A DNA stretch of 64,000 bases from Longispora albida DSM 44784 (lineage in GTDB: Bacteria; Actinomycetota; Actinomycetes; Mycobacteriales; Micromonosporaceae), in assembly GCF_000379825.1 (NCBI RefSeq), contig NZ_KB903813.1:447333-511332 (forward strand), written 5' to 3'. The translations under genes were made by a program, and so were the position numbers. The notes beneath the pieces were generated by a model. It was not told the DNA's origin. It made no database searches and saw nothing but the letters and a program-made list of their open reading frames with translations. This document shows, piece by piece, positions 28,322-35,162 of the stretch (positions are counted from its first letter, which is position 1; every line of letters begins with the position of its first letter).

Positions 28322-29539
28322 GTGCTCAACACCAGAATCCGGACCGCCGCGCTCCTGGCTGTGGCTGGTCTGACGACCCTCGCGCTCGCCGCGACTCCCG
28401 CTGCGGCAGCCGACCCGCAGCGCGGCAAGGTCGGTACCGTCTCGCACGACGGCGTGTACAAGAACGGCTACCTCAACGGCCAGGTCGCTGGCTCCGCCGC
28501 ACAGGACTACCCGGTCGGCCTCAGTGGCATCACGCTCGACGGTGAGAAGGACCAGCGCCTCCTCTACTGCATCGACATCAAGCACCCGCTGAACGCCTCG
28601 CAGGGCCCGGTCTACGAAGAGGCCACCTGGGCTCGTGCCAAGCACGTCAGCGAGGCAGACCTGCTGAAGATCAACTGGATCCTGCACAACAGCTACCCGG
28701 TGAAGACCTCCGAGGAGGTCGTCGCCGCGGCCGACGCCGCGACCCCCGCGATGCGGCTGGCTGTCCCGCGCAAGGACTACGTGGTCTACGCGGCCACCCA
28801 GGCCGCGATCTGGCACTTCAGCGACGGCTTCGCCCTCAAGGGCAATGCCGCGACCCACCCGGACCGCAAGTTCACCGATGCCGAGTACAAGGACATCGAG
28901 AAGGTCTACAACTACCTCGTCAAGATCGGTGTCGAGGCTCCGAAGGCCCCGAGCCTGAAGATCACGCCCGACAAGGCTGCCGAGAGCAAGGCCGGCGCGA
29001 AGGCCGGCCCGTTCACGGTCGCCAGCACCGTCGGCGAGGTCACCGTCACGGCGGCCGGTGGCAAGGTCGTCGACGACAAGGGCACGGAGATCTCCAAGCT
29101 CCGTGACGGCTCGGTCTTCTACCTGACCAGCGACAAGCCCGGGCAGGTCACCGTGACCGCCAAGGGCACCGGCGTCGTCGACCTGGCCCGGGTGTTCATC
29201 AACACCGAGGGCGCGGACGACACCCAGAAGGTGATCATCCCGGGTACGAAGAAGCAGGACGTCGAGGCCAAGGCGAGCGCCACGTTCGTCGCGGTCCCGC
29301 CGGCCACGCCGACCCCGACCCCGTCGGCATCGCCGAAGCCGAGCCCGAGCACCAGCCCGTCGGGCAGCACCCCGGCCACCACGCCGAGCACCGCCCCGCC
29401 GGCCACGACGCCGGGAGGTGGCCTGCCGAAGACCGGTGTGGCCGCGCTGGGCATCGTGGGCGCCGGTGTGGTTCTCCTGGGTGCCGGTGGCGCTCTGGTG
29501 ATGATCCGCCGCCGCAACAAGCTGCGCTTCGACGCGTAG
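28322..29539 (+). CDS. thioester-domain surface protein with LPKTG sortase signal
   Basis: 405 aa, GTG start, Sec signal peptide (to about residue 30). The N-terminal domain has the Cys83 (YCIDIKHPL) and Gln160 (ATQAAIWHFSD) expected to form an internal Cys-Gln thioester, as in bacterial TED adhesins. A beta-rich domain follows, then a Pro/Thr/Ser-rich stalk with repeated TP and SP units, LPKTG, a hydrophobic helix and an RRRNKLRFDA tail for sortase anchoring. Probably covalently wall-attached and able to bind covalently to a target amine. A CATAAT -10-like box lies 40-50 bp upstream, and a terminator follows. Confidence 0.88.
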   Translation: MLNTRIRTAALLAVAGLTTLALAATPAAAADPQRGKVGTVSHDGVYKNGYLNGQVAGSAAQDYPVGLSGITLDGEKDQRLLYCIDIKHPLNASQGPVYEEATWARAKHVSEADLLKINWILHNSYPVKTSEEVVAAADAATPAMRLAVPRKDYVVYAATQAAIWHFSDGFALKGNAATHPDRKFTDAEYKDIEKVYNYLVKIGVEAPKAPSLKITPDKAAESKAGAKAGPFTVASTVGEVTVTAAGGKVVDDKGTEISKLRDGSVFYLTSDKPGQVTVTAKGTGVVDLARVFINTEGADDTQKVIIPGTKKQDVEAKASATFVAVPPATPTPTPSASPKPSPSTSPSGSTPATTPSTAPPATTPGGGLPKTGVAALGIVGAGVVLLGAGGALVMIRRRNKLRFDA

Positions 29540-29573
29540 TAGCGACATCCAGCTAGACGAAGCCAGACAATGG

Positions 29574-29603
29574 CGGGGCCGGGGAGTTGTCTCCCCGGCC
29601 CCG
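29574..29603. terminator. terminator, thioester protein / chorismate mutase
   Basis: CGGGGCCGGGGAG (29574-29586), loop TTGT, CTCCCCGGCCCCG (29591-29603). Perfect 13-bp stem between convergent genes. Confidence 0.88.
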
Positions 29604-29625
29604 TTCGCCGTGTACCGAGAACTCG

Positions 29626-29925
29626 CTAGAGCCTGCCGCGCCCCGCACGCAGGATCAGCAGCGCGAGCTGGGTGCCATCCTCGCCGAGCTGTGCCTTGAA
29701 GTGCTCCAGGATCTCCCGCTCCCTGGCGAGCATCAGCCGGGTGCCGCCGGCCGCGACGCGGACGGTGCCGACCTCCTGGGAGAGTGCCGCGCGTTCGCGC
29801 CAGAGACTGATCAGCTGTTCGTCTATGGCGTTGATCCGGCCGCGCAGCTCCGTGATCCGGTCTGCGGAGTCCCCGGTGGCGCCGGTGTCGGTGTTGTCGG
29901 TGGGGGCGATGGTGGTGACGTTCAT
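29626..29925 (-). CDS. chorismate mutase, AroQ class
   Basis: 99 aa. After a flexible Thr/Asp-rich N-terminus, the AroQ-type helix ADRITELRGRINAIDEQLIS and the following RERAALSQEVGTVR helix with catalytic basic residues, then ILEHFKAQLGED. Converts chorismate to prephenate for Phe and Tyr synthesis. AGGAG is 8 nt before the ATG. A transcription attenuator sits in its leader: a 21-codon peptide with Phe-Phe-Tyr-Tyr at 30017-30082 and a terminator at 29974-30006. Expression therefore probably follows charged tRNA-Phe/Tyr supply. No other aro gene is adjacent. Confidence 0.9.
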   Translation of the reverse strand: MNVTTIAPTDNTDTGATGDSADRITELRGRINAIDEQLISLWRERAALSQEVGTVRVAAGGTRLMLAREREILEHFKAQLGEDGTQLALLILRAGRGRL

Positions 29926-29973
29926 GATGCGTGCTCCTGGTCGGTGTGGGTGAGTTCTCGGCCCGGGAGACGC

Positions 29974-30006
29974 AAAAACGCCCCGGGCTTGTGAGCCCGG
30001 GGCGTT
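29974..30006 (-). terminator. attenuator terminator in the chorismate mutase leader
   Basis: On the minus strand: AACGCCCCGGGCT, loop CACA, AGCCCGGGGCGTT, then TTTG. A perfect 13-bp hairpin with a T-run, placed 11 nt after the leader-peptide stop and about 50 nt before the mutase start. It terminates transcription before the gene unless an alternative fold prevents it. Confidence 0.8.
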
Positions 30007-30016
30007 GGCAGGTCAG

Positions 30017-30082
30017 TTATGCGCGACCTACGGCTGCCGGACTCCCGGTGCCGTAGTAAAAAAATCGAGCGCAGTTCTGCAT
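30017..30082 (-). CDS. leader peptide of chorismate mutase attenuator
   Basis: 21-codon ORF from the ATG at 30082 to TAA at 30017. Residues 7-10 are Phe-Phe-Tyr-Tyr, the amino acids made from prephenate, encoded by TTT TTT TAC TAC. Such clustered regulatory codons just before a pause hairpin are diagnostic of ribosome-mediated attenuation. CATACT at 30090-30095 lies 7 nt upstream of the ATG, so transcript and peptide probably start together (leaderless). Too short for homology; support is from codon content plus the downstream hairpins. Confidence 0.75.
   Translation of the reverse strand: MQNCARFFYYGTGSPAAVGRA
30028..30056 (-). promoter_or_regulatory. pause/anti-antiterminator hairpin overlapping the Tyr codons
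   Basis: CTACGGC pairs with GCCGTAG, with an internal CCGG/CCGG pair and loop GAGT, on the minus strand. It starts within the two Tyr codons of the leader peptide. A ribosome stalled on Phe/Tyr codons would cover its left arm; the released right arm (GTAGGTC) can pair with GACCTGC next to the terminator. Confidence 0.7.
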
Positions 30083-30275
30083 GGATCCGAGTATGCCACA
30101 CCCCTGGAGCCCCGGACACCATCTGAGAAGTCGAAGACCACAAACCTTCAAGCCGATTTTGTACTCCGTTATCACCGCCCCCGGCTGCCGTGCGGCGATC
30201 CCCAGCCCCCAGCCCCGCTACCGGCACCCACGGTCCGCGCGGAGACGCCCTCACCGGCGCCGAGGGCACCAAAAA

Positions 30276-30310
30276 GCCCGGCCGGGCGGGAAGAACCCAC
30301 CCGGCCGGGC
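30276..30310 (-). terminator. terminator of M28 peptidase gene
   Basis: GCCCGGCCGGGCGGG (30276-30290), loop AAGAA, CCCACCCGGCCGGGC (30296-30310), followed on the minus strand by TTTTTGG. The 190 bp between here and the leader-peptide promoter shows no gene. Confidence 0.9.
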
Positions 30311-30339
30311 CAGCTACCCCAGCTGCGTGCCCGGGGCTG

Positions 30340-31725
30340 CTAGACGGCCAGCGTCCAGCTGTCGATCTTGCCGGTGTCGTAGGAGTACATGTCCTGCGCC
30401 TTCAGCTTCCACGTCCCGTTGGCGGCCTGGGCCGACACGTTGACCGTGTACGTCGTGTTGACGTTCGCCGCGCTGTCGCTGGAGTTCTCGGTCTTCAGCC
30501 GGTACGTGGTGCCGTTCGGGCCGACCAGGTCGATCCGGAGGTCACCCCGGTAGGTGTGCGGGATGGTGACGGTCACCTTGGTCGTGGCCGAGGCGTTGCG
30601 GTTGCAGCCCGAGATGGTGATCGAGCTGGTCACCGCGGCACCCGCGTCCGGGATCGCCACGTCAGTACCGTTCGTCACGGCCTGGCACGTGCCCCCGGTC
30701 GGCGACGGCGTGGGCGAGGACGTCGGGGTACCTGTGCCTGTGCCGGTCGGCGTCGGGGTCGGCGTGCTGCCGGTACCGGTCAGGTTCCACAGGGCGTAGG
30801 AGATGACGTCCGCGTGCCGGTCGAGCGACGTGTCGTTGATGTTGTTCGAGTTGTCGCACGAACGGTGGTAACACGGGTCGAACGCGGCGTTGGCCGTCCC
30901 GCCCCACTTCGCGGCCTGTGCCGACGTCTTGTAACCCTCAGCTCCGGAGAAGGTACCGCCGGTCGGGATGCCCACGTTGTAGAACGAGCCGTGGTCGCTG
31001 CGCCCGTCCACGTCGACGTACTCGGTCTGCACGTTCAGCGCCGTGAAGCCCTGGACGAGCAGGTTCCGCAGGGCGATGCCGTTCGTGTCGTCGTTGTAGA
31101 CGAAGTAGCCCGGGTTCGGCGAGCCGGTCATGTCGAAGTTCAGGTACGCCTTGATCCGGGTCTTCTCCGCCGAGGACAGCGAGCTGACGTAGGCGCGCGA
31201 GCCGAGGATGCCGAGTTCTTCGGCGCCCCACCAGCCGAAGCGGACGGTGACGCCCGGCGTCGGGCGGGCGGCCTTGAAGGCCTTCGCGACGGCGAGCAGC
31301 GAGGCGCTGCCGGTGCCGTTGTCGTTGATGCCGGGGCCGGACGACACGCTGTCGAGGTGGCCGCCGAGCATGATGACCTTGCTGGTGTCGGTGCCCGGCA
31401 GCTCGGCGAGCACGTTGTAGCTGGTGCCGGCCGAGGTCGAGAACGACTGCTCGCTGACCGTGAACCCGAGCGCGGTCATCTCGGACTTCACGTGGTCGAC
31501 GGAGGCGCGGTAGCCGCTGCGGCCGGTGTACCGGTTGCCGCCGTTGTTGTTCGCGATGGTCTGCAGGTTGGCGAGCTGTGCCTTCACGTCGGCGACGGCG
31601 ATGTCCGGTGCGCCGTTCGGCAACGTGGCGGCGGTGCTGGCACTGGCGAAGGGTGCGGCCGCGATGAGCCCGGCCGCGAGTAAGGCTGCCGCGATGGACG
31701 CGGTGAGGGGAGCCTTGCGCTTCAT
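30340..31725 (-). CDS. secreted M28 aminopeptidase with C-terminal P-domain
   Basis: 461 aa. Signal peptide (1-~30), then a Streptomyces griseus aminopeptidase-like M28 domain. Zinc ligands appear as H123, D135, E170, D198 and H287, with H123xD in GGHLDS, GAEEL and CYHRSCDN. A Thr/Pro linker of TPTP/TGTG repeats (about 325-350) leads to a P/Homo B domain of about 115 residues (IPHTYRGDLRIDLVGPNG ... DTGKIDSWTL), which is 83% identical to that of the neighbouring M4 protease. Releases N-terminal residues from peptides outside the cell; the P-domain probably aids folding or binding. Confidence 0.95.
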   Translation of the reverse strand: MKRKAPLTASIAAALLAAGLIAAAPFASASTAATLPNGAPDIAVADVKAQLANLQTIANNNGGNRYTGRSGYRASVDHVKSEMTALGFTVSEQSFSTSAGTSYNVLAELPGTDTSKVIMLGGHLDSVSSGPGINDNGTGSASLLAVAKAFKAARPTPGVTVRFGWWGAEELGILGSRAYVSSLSSAEKTRIKAYLNFDMTGSPNPGYFVYNDDTNGIALRNLLVQGFTALNVQTEYVDVDGRSDHGSFYNVGIPTGGTFSGAEGYKTSAQAAKWGGTANAAFDPCYHRSCDNSNNINDTSLDRHADVISYALWNLTGTGSTPTPTPTGTGTGTPTSSPTPSPTGGTCQAVTNGTDVAIPDAGAAVTSSITISGCNRNASATTKVTVTIPHTYRGDLRIDLVGPNGTTYRLKTENSSDSAANVNTTYTVNVSAQAANGTWKLKAQDMYSYDTGKIDSWTLAV

Positions 31726-31751
31726 GGTGGTACCTCTCCCAGGTAGAGAAA

Positions 31752-31784
31752 GGGCCGGCCGCTCCAGTGTGGAGTGACCGGCCC
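31752..31784 (-). terminator. terminator of M4 protease gene
   Basis: GGGCCGG (31752-31758) pairs with CCGGCCC (31778-31784), extended inward by CTCCA/TGGAG around GTG; on the minus strand it is followed by TTTCTC. It separates the M4 gene from the M28 gene on the same strand. Confidence 0.75.
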
Positions 31785-31807
31785 CTCTGGTTCCGGTGAA
31801 TCGCTAC

Positions 31808-33820
31808 TTAGACCGTGAGGGTCCAGCTGTCGATCTTGCCGGTGTCGTACGAGTACAGGTCCTGGACCTTGAGCTTCCAGGCACCGTTGGCGGCGTGGGT
31901 CGACACGTTCACCGTGTAGGTGGTGTTGATGTTGGCCGCGCTGTCGTTGATGTTCTCGGTCTTCAGCCGGTACGAGGTGCCGTTCGGGGCGACCAGGTCG
32001 ATGCGGACGTCACCGCGGTAGGTGTGCGGGATGACGACGGCGACCTTGGTGGTGGCCGAGGCGTTCCGGTTGCAGTTCGAGATCGTGATGGTGCTGGTGA
32101 CAGCGGCGCCGGCGTCCGGGATCGTGACGTCGGTGCCGTTGGACACGGCCGAGCAGTTCGACGGCGTGGTCGTGCCGGTCGGGGTGCTGGTCGGCGTGCT
32201 GGTGGAGGTCGGGCCGGTGGTCGGCGTGGTGCACGGCGCGTCGTTACCGGCGACGTTCACGGCGGTCCAGGCAGCCTGAACCGTCTTGTACTCGGTGGAG
32301 CAGGTGCCGTACAGGTCCGTCGCGGCCTTGAGGGTGTAGGCACGCGAGGTGTTGGCCGGGTTCGAGGTGTTCACGTACGACGTGTTCGAGGTGAAGTAGT
32401 CGTTGAGCGCCTTGAACCAGATCTTCTCGGCCTTGTTGATGCCGATACCGGTCACGCCGGGAGCCGAGCCACAGACCGGCGAGTTGCCGTACGGGCCGGA
32501 GCCGGTGCCCTGCGCCAGGTTGTAGAAGAAGTGGTTACCCACACCCGACGAGTAGTGCACGTCGACGTTCTTGGTGCTGGTCGACCAGCAGCCGTGCGAG
32601 GAGCCGTCCTTGGTCGGGTCGTCCATGTACCGCAGCGGGGTGCCGTTGCCGTTGATGTCGATCTTCTCGCCGACCAGGTAGTCCGGGGCGTCGGCGGAGT
32701 TGTTCGCGTAGAACTCGACGCCGGCGGCGAAGATGTCGGAGGTCGCCTCGTTCAGGCCGCCGGACTCACCCGAGTAGGTGAGGCCACCGGAGACCACGTT
32801 CTCGGTGACGCCGTGCGCCATCTCGTGCGCGGCCACGTCCAGGGAGACCAGCGGGCGGCCCTGGCCGTCACCGTAGGTCATCTGCGAGCCGTCCCAGAAC
32901 GCGTTCACGTAGTTCGAGCCGTAGTGCACCCGGCTCGGCACGCCGGTGCCGTTGCCGAAGATGCCGTTGCGGCCGTGAACGTTCTTGAAGTAGTCGAAGG
33001 TCATGGCCGCGCCGTAGTGGGCGTCCACGCCGGCCGACTGCCGGTTGCTGTTGGAGCCGGTGCCCCAGTTGTTGTCGGCGTCGGTGAAGGTGGTGCAGGT
33101 GCCGCTGGTCGAGTTGTTCATGTCGCAGGTACGGCCGTTGCCGTGCGACGGGTCGACCATCGAGTACGTGCTGCCCGACTGGGTGGTGTCGACGGAGACC
33201 GTGCCGACGTAGAGGCTCTGGCCGGAGCCGACGACGGTGTGGATCTCGTCGTGCTTGCCCAGGAGCTCACCGGAGTTGGCGTCGGTGATGACGTTCATCC
33301 GGACCGGGGTCTGACCCTCCCAGCCGCTGATCACGGTGTTGTAGGCCAGGCGAGGGGTGCCGGCGCTCACCGCGTCGATGAACAGCTGAGGAGCGGCGGT
33401 GTGGGTCAGCGCGGTGCCCTCGAAGTGCTTCGGGGCCGCGTCCCACGCCGTGTACTGGTCGATCTTCGGGGTGGTGTTCAGGCTGAGCGGCGCGGCGAGC
33501 GCGTTGCTCACACCGGCGTAGGCGCCACCGGGCGCGTTGTGCACGATGAAGTCGCCACCACGGACAGGAAGGCCGTTGTGGAACCGGTCGTACCGAACGT
33601 GGGTCGCGCCGCTGGCGTCGATCCGGGTGTTGTAGACCTTGAAGGTGTCGCCGGCGGTGGCGCGGATGGCCGCGCGGTTGCTGGCAAGAGCGGAGTCCGC
33701 CTGAGCGACAGCCTGGCGCTGGTTGGGCACGTCGTTGGACGCCGTGGCCATGTTGGCCACGCCCACCGCCAGACCGGCGATCAGCGCTACGGCACCAGCC
33801 GCAGCTAGAGACTTCTTCAC
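31808..33820 (-). CDS. secreted M4 metalloprotease with C-terminal P-domain
   Basis: 670 aa from the GTG at 33820, preceded by GGGAGG 6 nt upstream. The longer frame upstream has poor signal-peptide character, so this start is preferred. Signal peptide (1-~27), FTP-type propeptide, then M4 catalysis: HEMAH (332-336) and Glu358 in GGLNEATSD. After a TPT-rich linker comes a P-domain 83% identical to that of the M28 enzyme downstream. A TATACA promoter box and a GTGAC/GTCAC palindrome lie upstream. With the M28 enzyme it would degrade extracellular protein to amino acids. Confidence 0.95.
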   Translation of the reverse strand: MKKSLAAAGAVALIAGLAVGVANMATASNDVPNQRQAVAQADSALASNRAAIRATAGDTFKVYNTRIDASGATHVRYDRFHNGLPVRGGDFIVHNAPGGAYAGVSNALAAPLSLNTTPKIDQYTAWDAAPKHFEGTALTHTAAPQLFIDAVSAGTPRLAYNTVISGWEGQTPVRMNVITDANSGELLGKHDEIHTVVGSGQSLYVGTVSVDTTQSGSTYSMVDPSHGNGRTCDMNNSTSGTCTTFTDADNNWGTGSNSNRQSAGVDAHYGAAMTFDYFKNVHGRNGIFGNGTGVPSRVHYGSNYVNAFWDGSQMTYGDGQGRPLVSLDVAAHEMAHGVTENVVSGGLTYSGESGGLNEATSDIFAAGVEFYANNSADAPDYLVGEKIDINGNGTPLRYMDDPTKDGSSHGCWSTSTKNVDVHYSSGVGNHFFYNLAQGTGSGPYGNSPVCGSAPGVTGIGINKAEKIWFKALNDYFTSNTSYVNTSNPANTSRAYTLKAATDLYGTCSTEYKTVQAAWTAVNVAGNDAPCTTPTTGPTSTSTPTSTPTGTTTPSNCSAVSNGTDVTIPDAGAAVTSTITISNCNRNASATTKVAVVIPHTYRGDVRIDLVAPNGTSYRLKTENINDSAANINTTYTVNVSTHAANGAWKLKVQDLYSYDTGKIDSWTLTV

Positions 33821-33848
33821 CCTGAGCCTCCCATTTACTGAGGGGAAT

Positions 33849-33862
33849 GTGACTGCTGTCAC
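33849..33862. promoter_or_regulatory. GTGAC/GTCAC palindrome upstream of the M4 protease gene
   Basis: GTGAC, TGCT, GTCAC, within the probable 5' untranslated region of the protease (29 bp upstream of its GTG). Candidate operator; the divergent XRE-TPR gene is the nearest regulator gene. Confidence 0.4.
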
Positions 33863-33952
33863 GAGGCCCATGTATAACAGGGCTAGTAACTCGAGTAAAG
33901 ACCTCTGTAACACCTTGAGGGCAGTTGGCAGTGATGGGTTACCGTATGTGTT

Positions 33953-35119
33953 ATGGCGGGTGCGGTTAGGAGTCATGAGTCGCTCGGTGCCCGGCTGCAC
34001 CGGCTGCGCACCGATCGGGGTCTCACCCAGAAAGATCTCGCGGGTGAGCGCTACACGGCCGCGTACATCTCGACCGTCGAAGCCGAGCGGCGTACGCCGT
34101 CCACGGATGCGCTGAGTTACTTCGCGGAGCGACTCGGAGTTACACCAGCCGAGCTGTCCACCGGCCGGCCGAGCGAGCTGCCTGCCGACCTGCTGATCGC
34201 CCTGGCCGAGGCTGAGCTGTCGGGTGAGCTGGAACGATTCCGGAGAGTACGGACACTGGCCGCCGACGCGGGCCTGCGCAGGGCCGAGGCGGCCGCGCTG
34301 ACCGGGCTCGGCCGGATACCCGAGGCCGAGGCGCTGCTGGCCGGCGAACCCCTCACCGTCCGTGTACCGCTGCTGATCGCGAAGGCCCGGCTGATCCCGG
34401 CCCGCGACGCCGCGTACCTGCTCGACGGGGCCGTCGCGCAGCTGGAGTCCTCCGGCCTGCCGGACCCGGAGGCCGAGGCGGCCCTGCGGTACGCGCTGGT
34501 GGAGATCTACGCCGACCTCGGGTACCCGGAGCGTGCCGTGAGCTCAGCGGAGGCCGCCGAGGCCCTGACCGGCCCGCCCGTCGACTCCAGCGCCCTGATC
34601 GAACGGCACCTGACCACGGCGAGGACCCTGCGCGAGCAGAGCCACTGGGCCGACGCCGAGGCGGCAGCCGAGCGGGCCAGGCTGGCGATCCGCCACCGCG
34701 GGTACCGGCGGGCCGCGGCGCTCGGCCGGTGGAGCCGTGGCCGGCTGCTCGTCCAGCGCGGGGAGGCCGAGGCGGCGCTCGCCGAGCTGACCGTCGCCCG
34801 CGAGGTGCTTGGCGAGATCGTCGCGGGGGAGCTGGCCGAGGTCCTGTGGCAGCTCGGGCGGGCCGCTGACGCGCTGGACGCGGCAGCGGAGGCCGAGCCT
34901 GCCACGGCGTACAAAATCCAGGGTCTGATCGCCCGTGAACGCGGTGACCTGGCGACGGCGGAGGAGCTGCTGCGCGCGGCCCTCGAAGCCGCGAGCGGGC
35001 TGGCGGCCTGCGCCATCGCCCGCGAGCTGGGCGACATCCTCCGGGCGAGCGGGCAGGAACTGGCGGCGATCGAGGTCTACCGCCGCGGCCTCGCAGAGAT
35101 CGAAACCGGCCGGGCGTAG
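33953..35119 (+). CDS. XRE-family regulator with TPR-type C-terminus
   Basis: 388 aa. Residues ~10-65 are an XRE helix-turn-helix (LGARLHRLRTDRGLTQKDLA, YISTVEAERRTPSTDALSYF). The rest is an all-helical Ala/Glu/Leu-rich array with TPR-like repeats (EALLAGEPL ... ERAVSSAEAAEAL ... DLATAEELLRAALEAA). Such proteins often respond to a peptide or protein ligand. TACCGT at 33940-33945 is 7 nt before the ATG (leaderless). It is divergent from the M4 protease and could control that gene; no direct evidence. Confidence 0.85.
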   Translation: MAGAVRSHESLGARLHRLRTDRGLTQKDLAGERYTAAYISTVEAERRTPSTDALSYFAERLGVTPAELSTGRPSELPADLLIALAEAELSGELERFRRVRTLAADAGLRRAEAAALTGLGRIPEAEALLAGEPLTVRVPLLIAKARLIPARDAAYLLDGAVAQLESSGLPDPEAEAALRYALVEIYADLGYPERAVSSAEAAEALTGPPVDSSALIERHLTTARTLREQSHWADAEAAAERARLAIRHRGYRRAAALGRWSRGRLLVQRGEAEAALAELTVAREVLGEIVAGELAEVLWQLGRAADALDAAAEAEPATAYKIQGLIARERGDLATAEELLRAALEAASGLAACAIARELGDILRASGQELAAIEVYRRGLAEIETGRA

Positions 35120-35162
35120 CTCGTATCGGGTTCTGTCGGTGGGGCCGCCTAGACTTGCAGGC

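Noticed and set aside
31796-33808. Plus-strand frame of 670 codons opposite the M4 protease
   Set aside because: Shadow frame with Val/Gly/Arg-rich composition; the minus strand encodes a complete M4 protease with a P-domain.
33820-34000. Longer N-terminus (start at 34000) for the second M4 protease
   Set aside because: The GTG at 33820 has a good RBS (GGGAGG) and opens directly into a signal peptide; the extension crosses the divergent promoter region.
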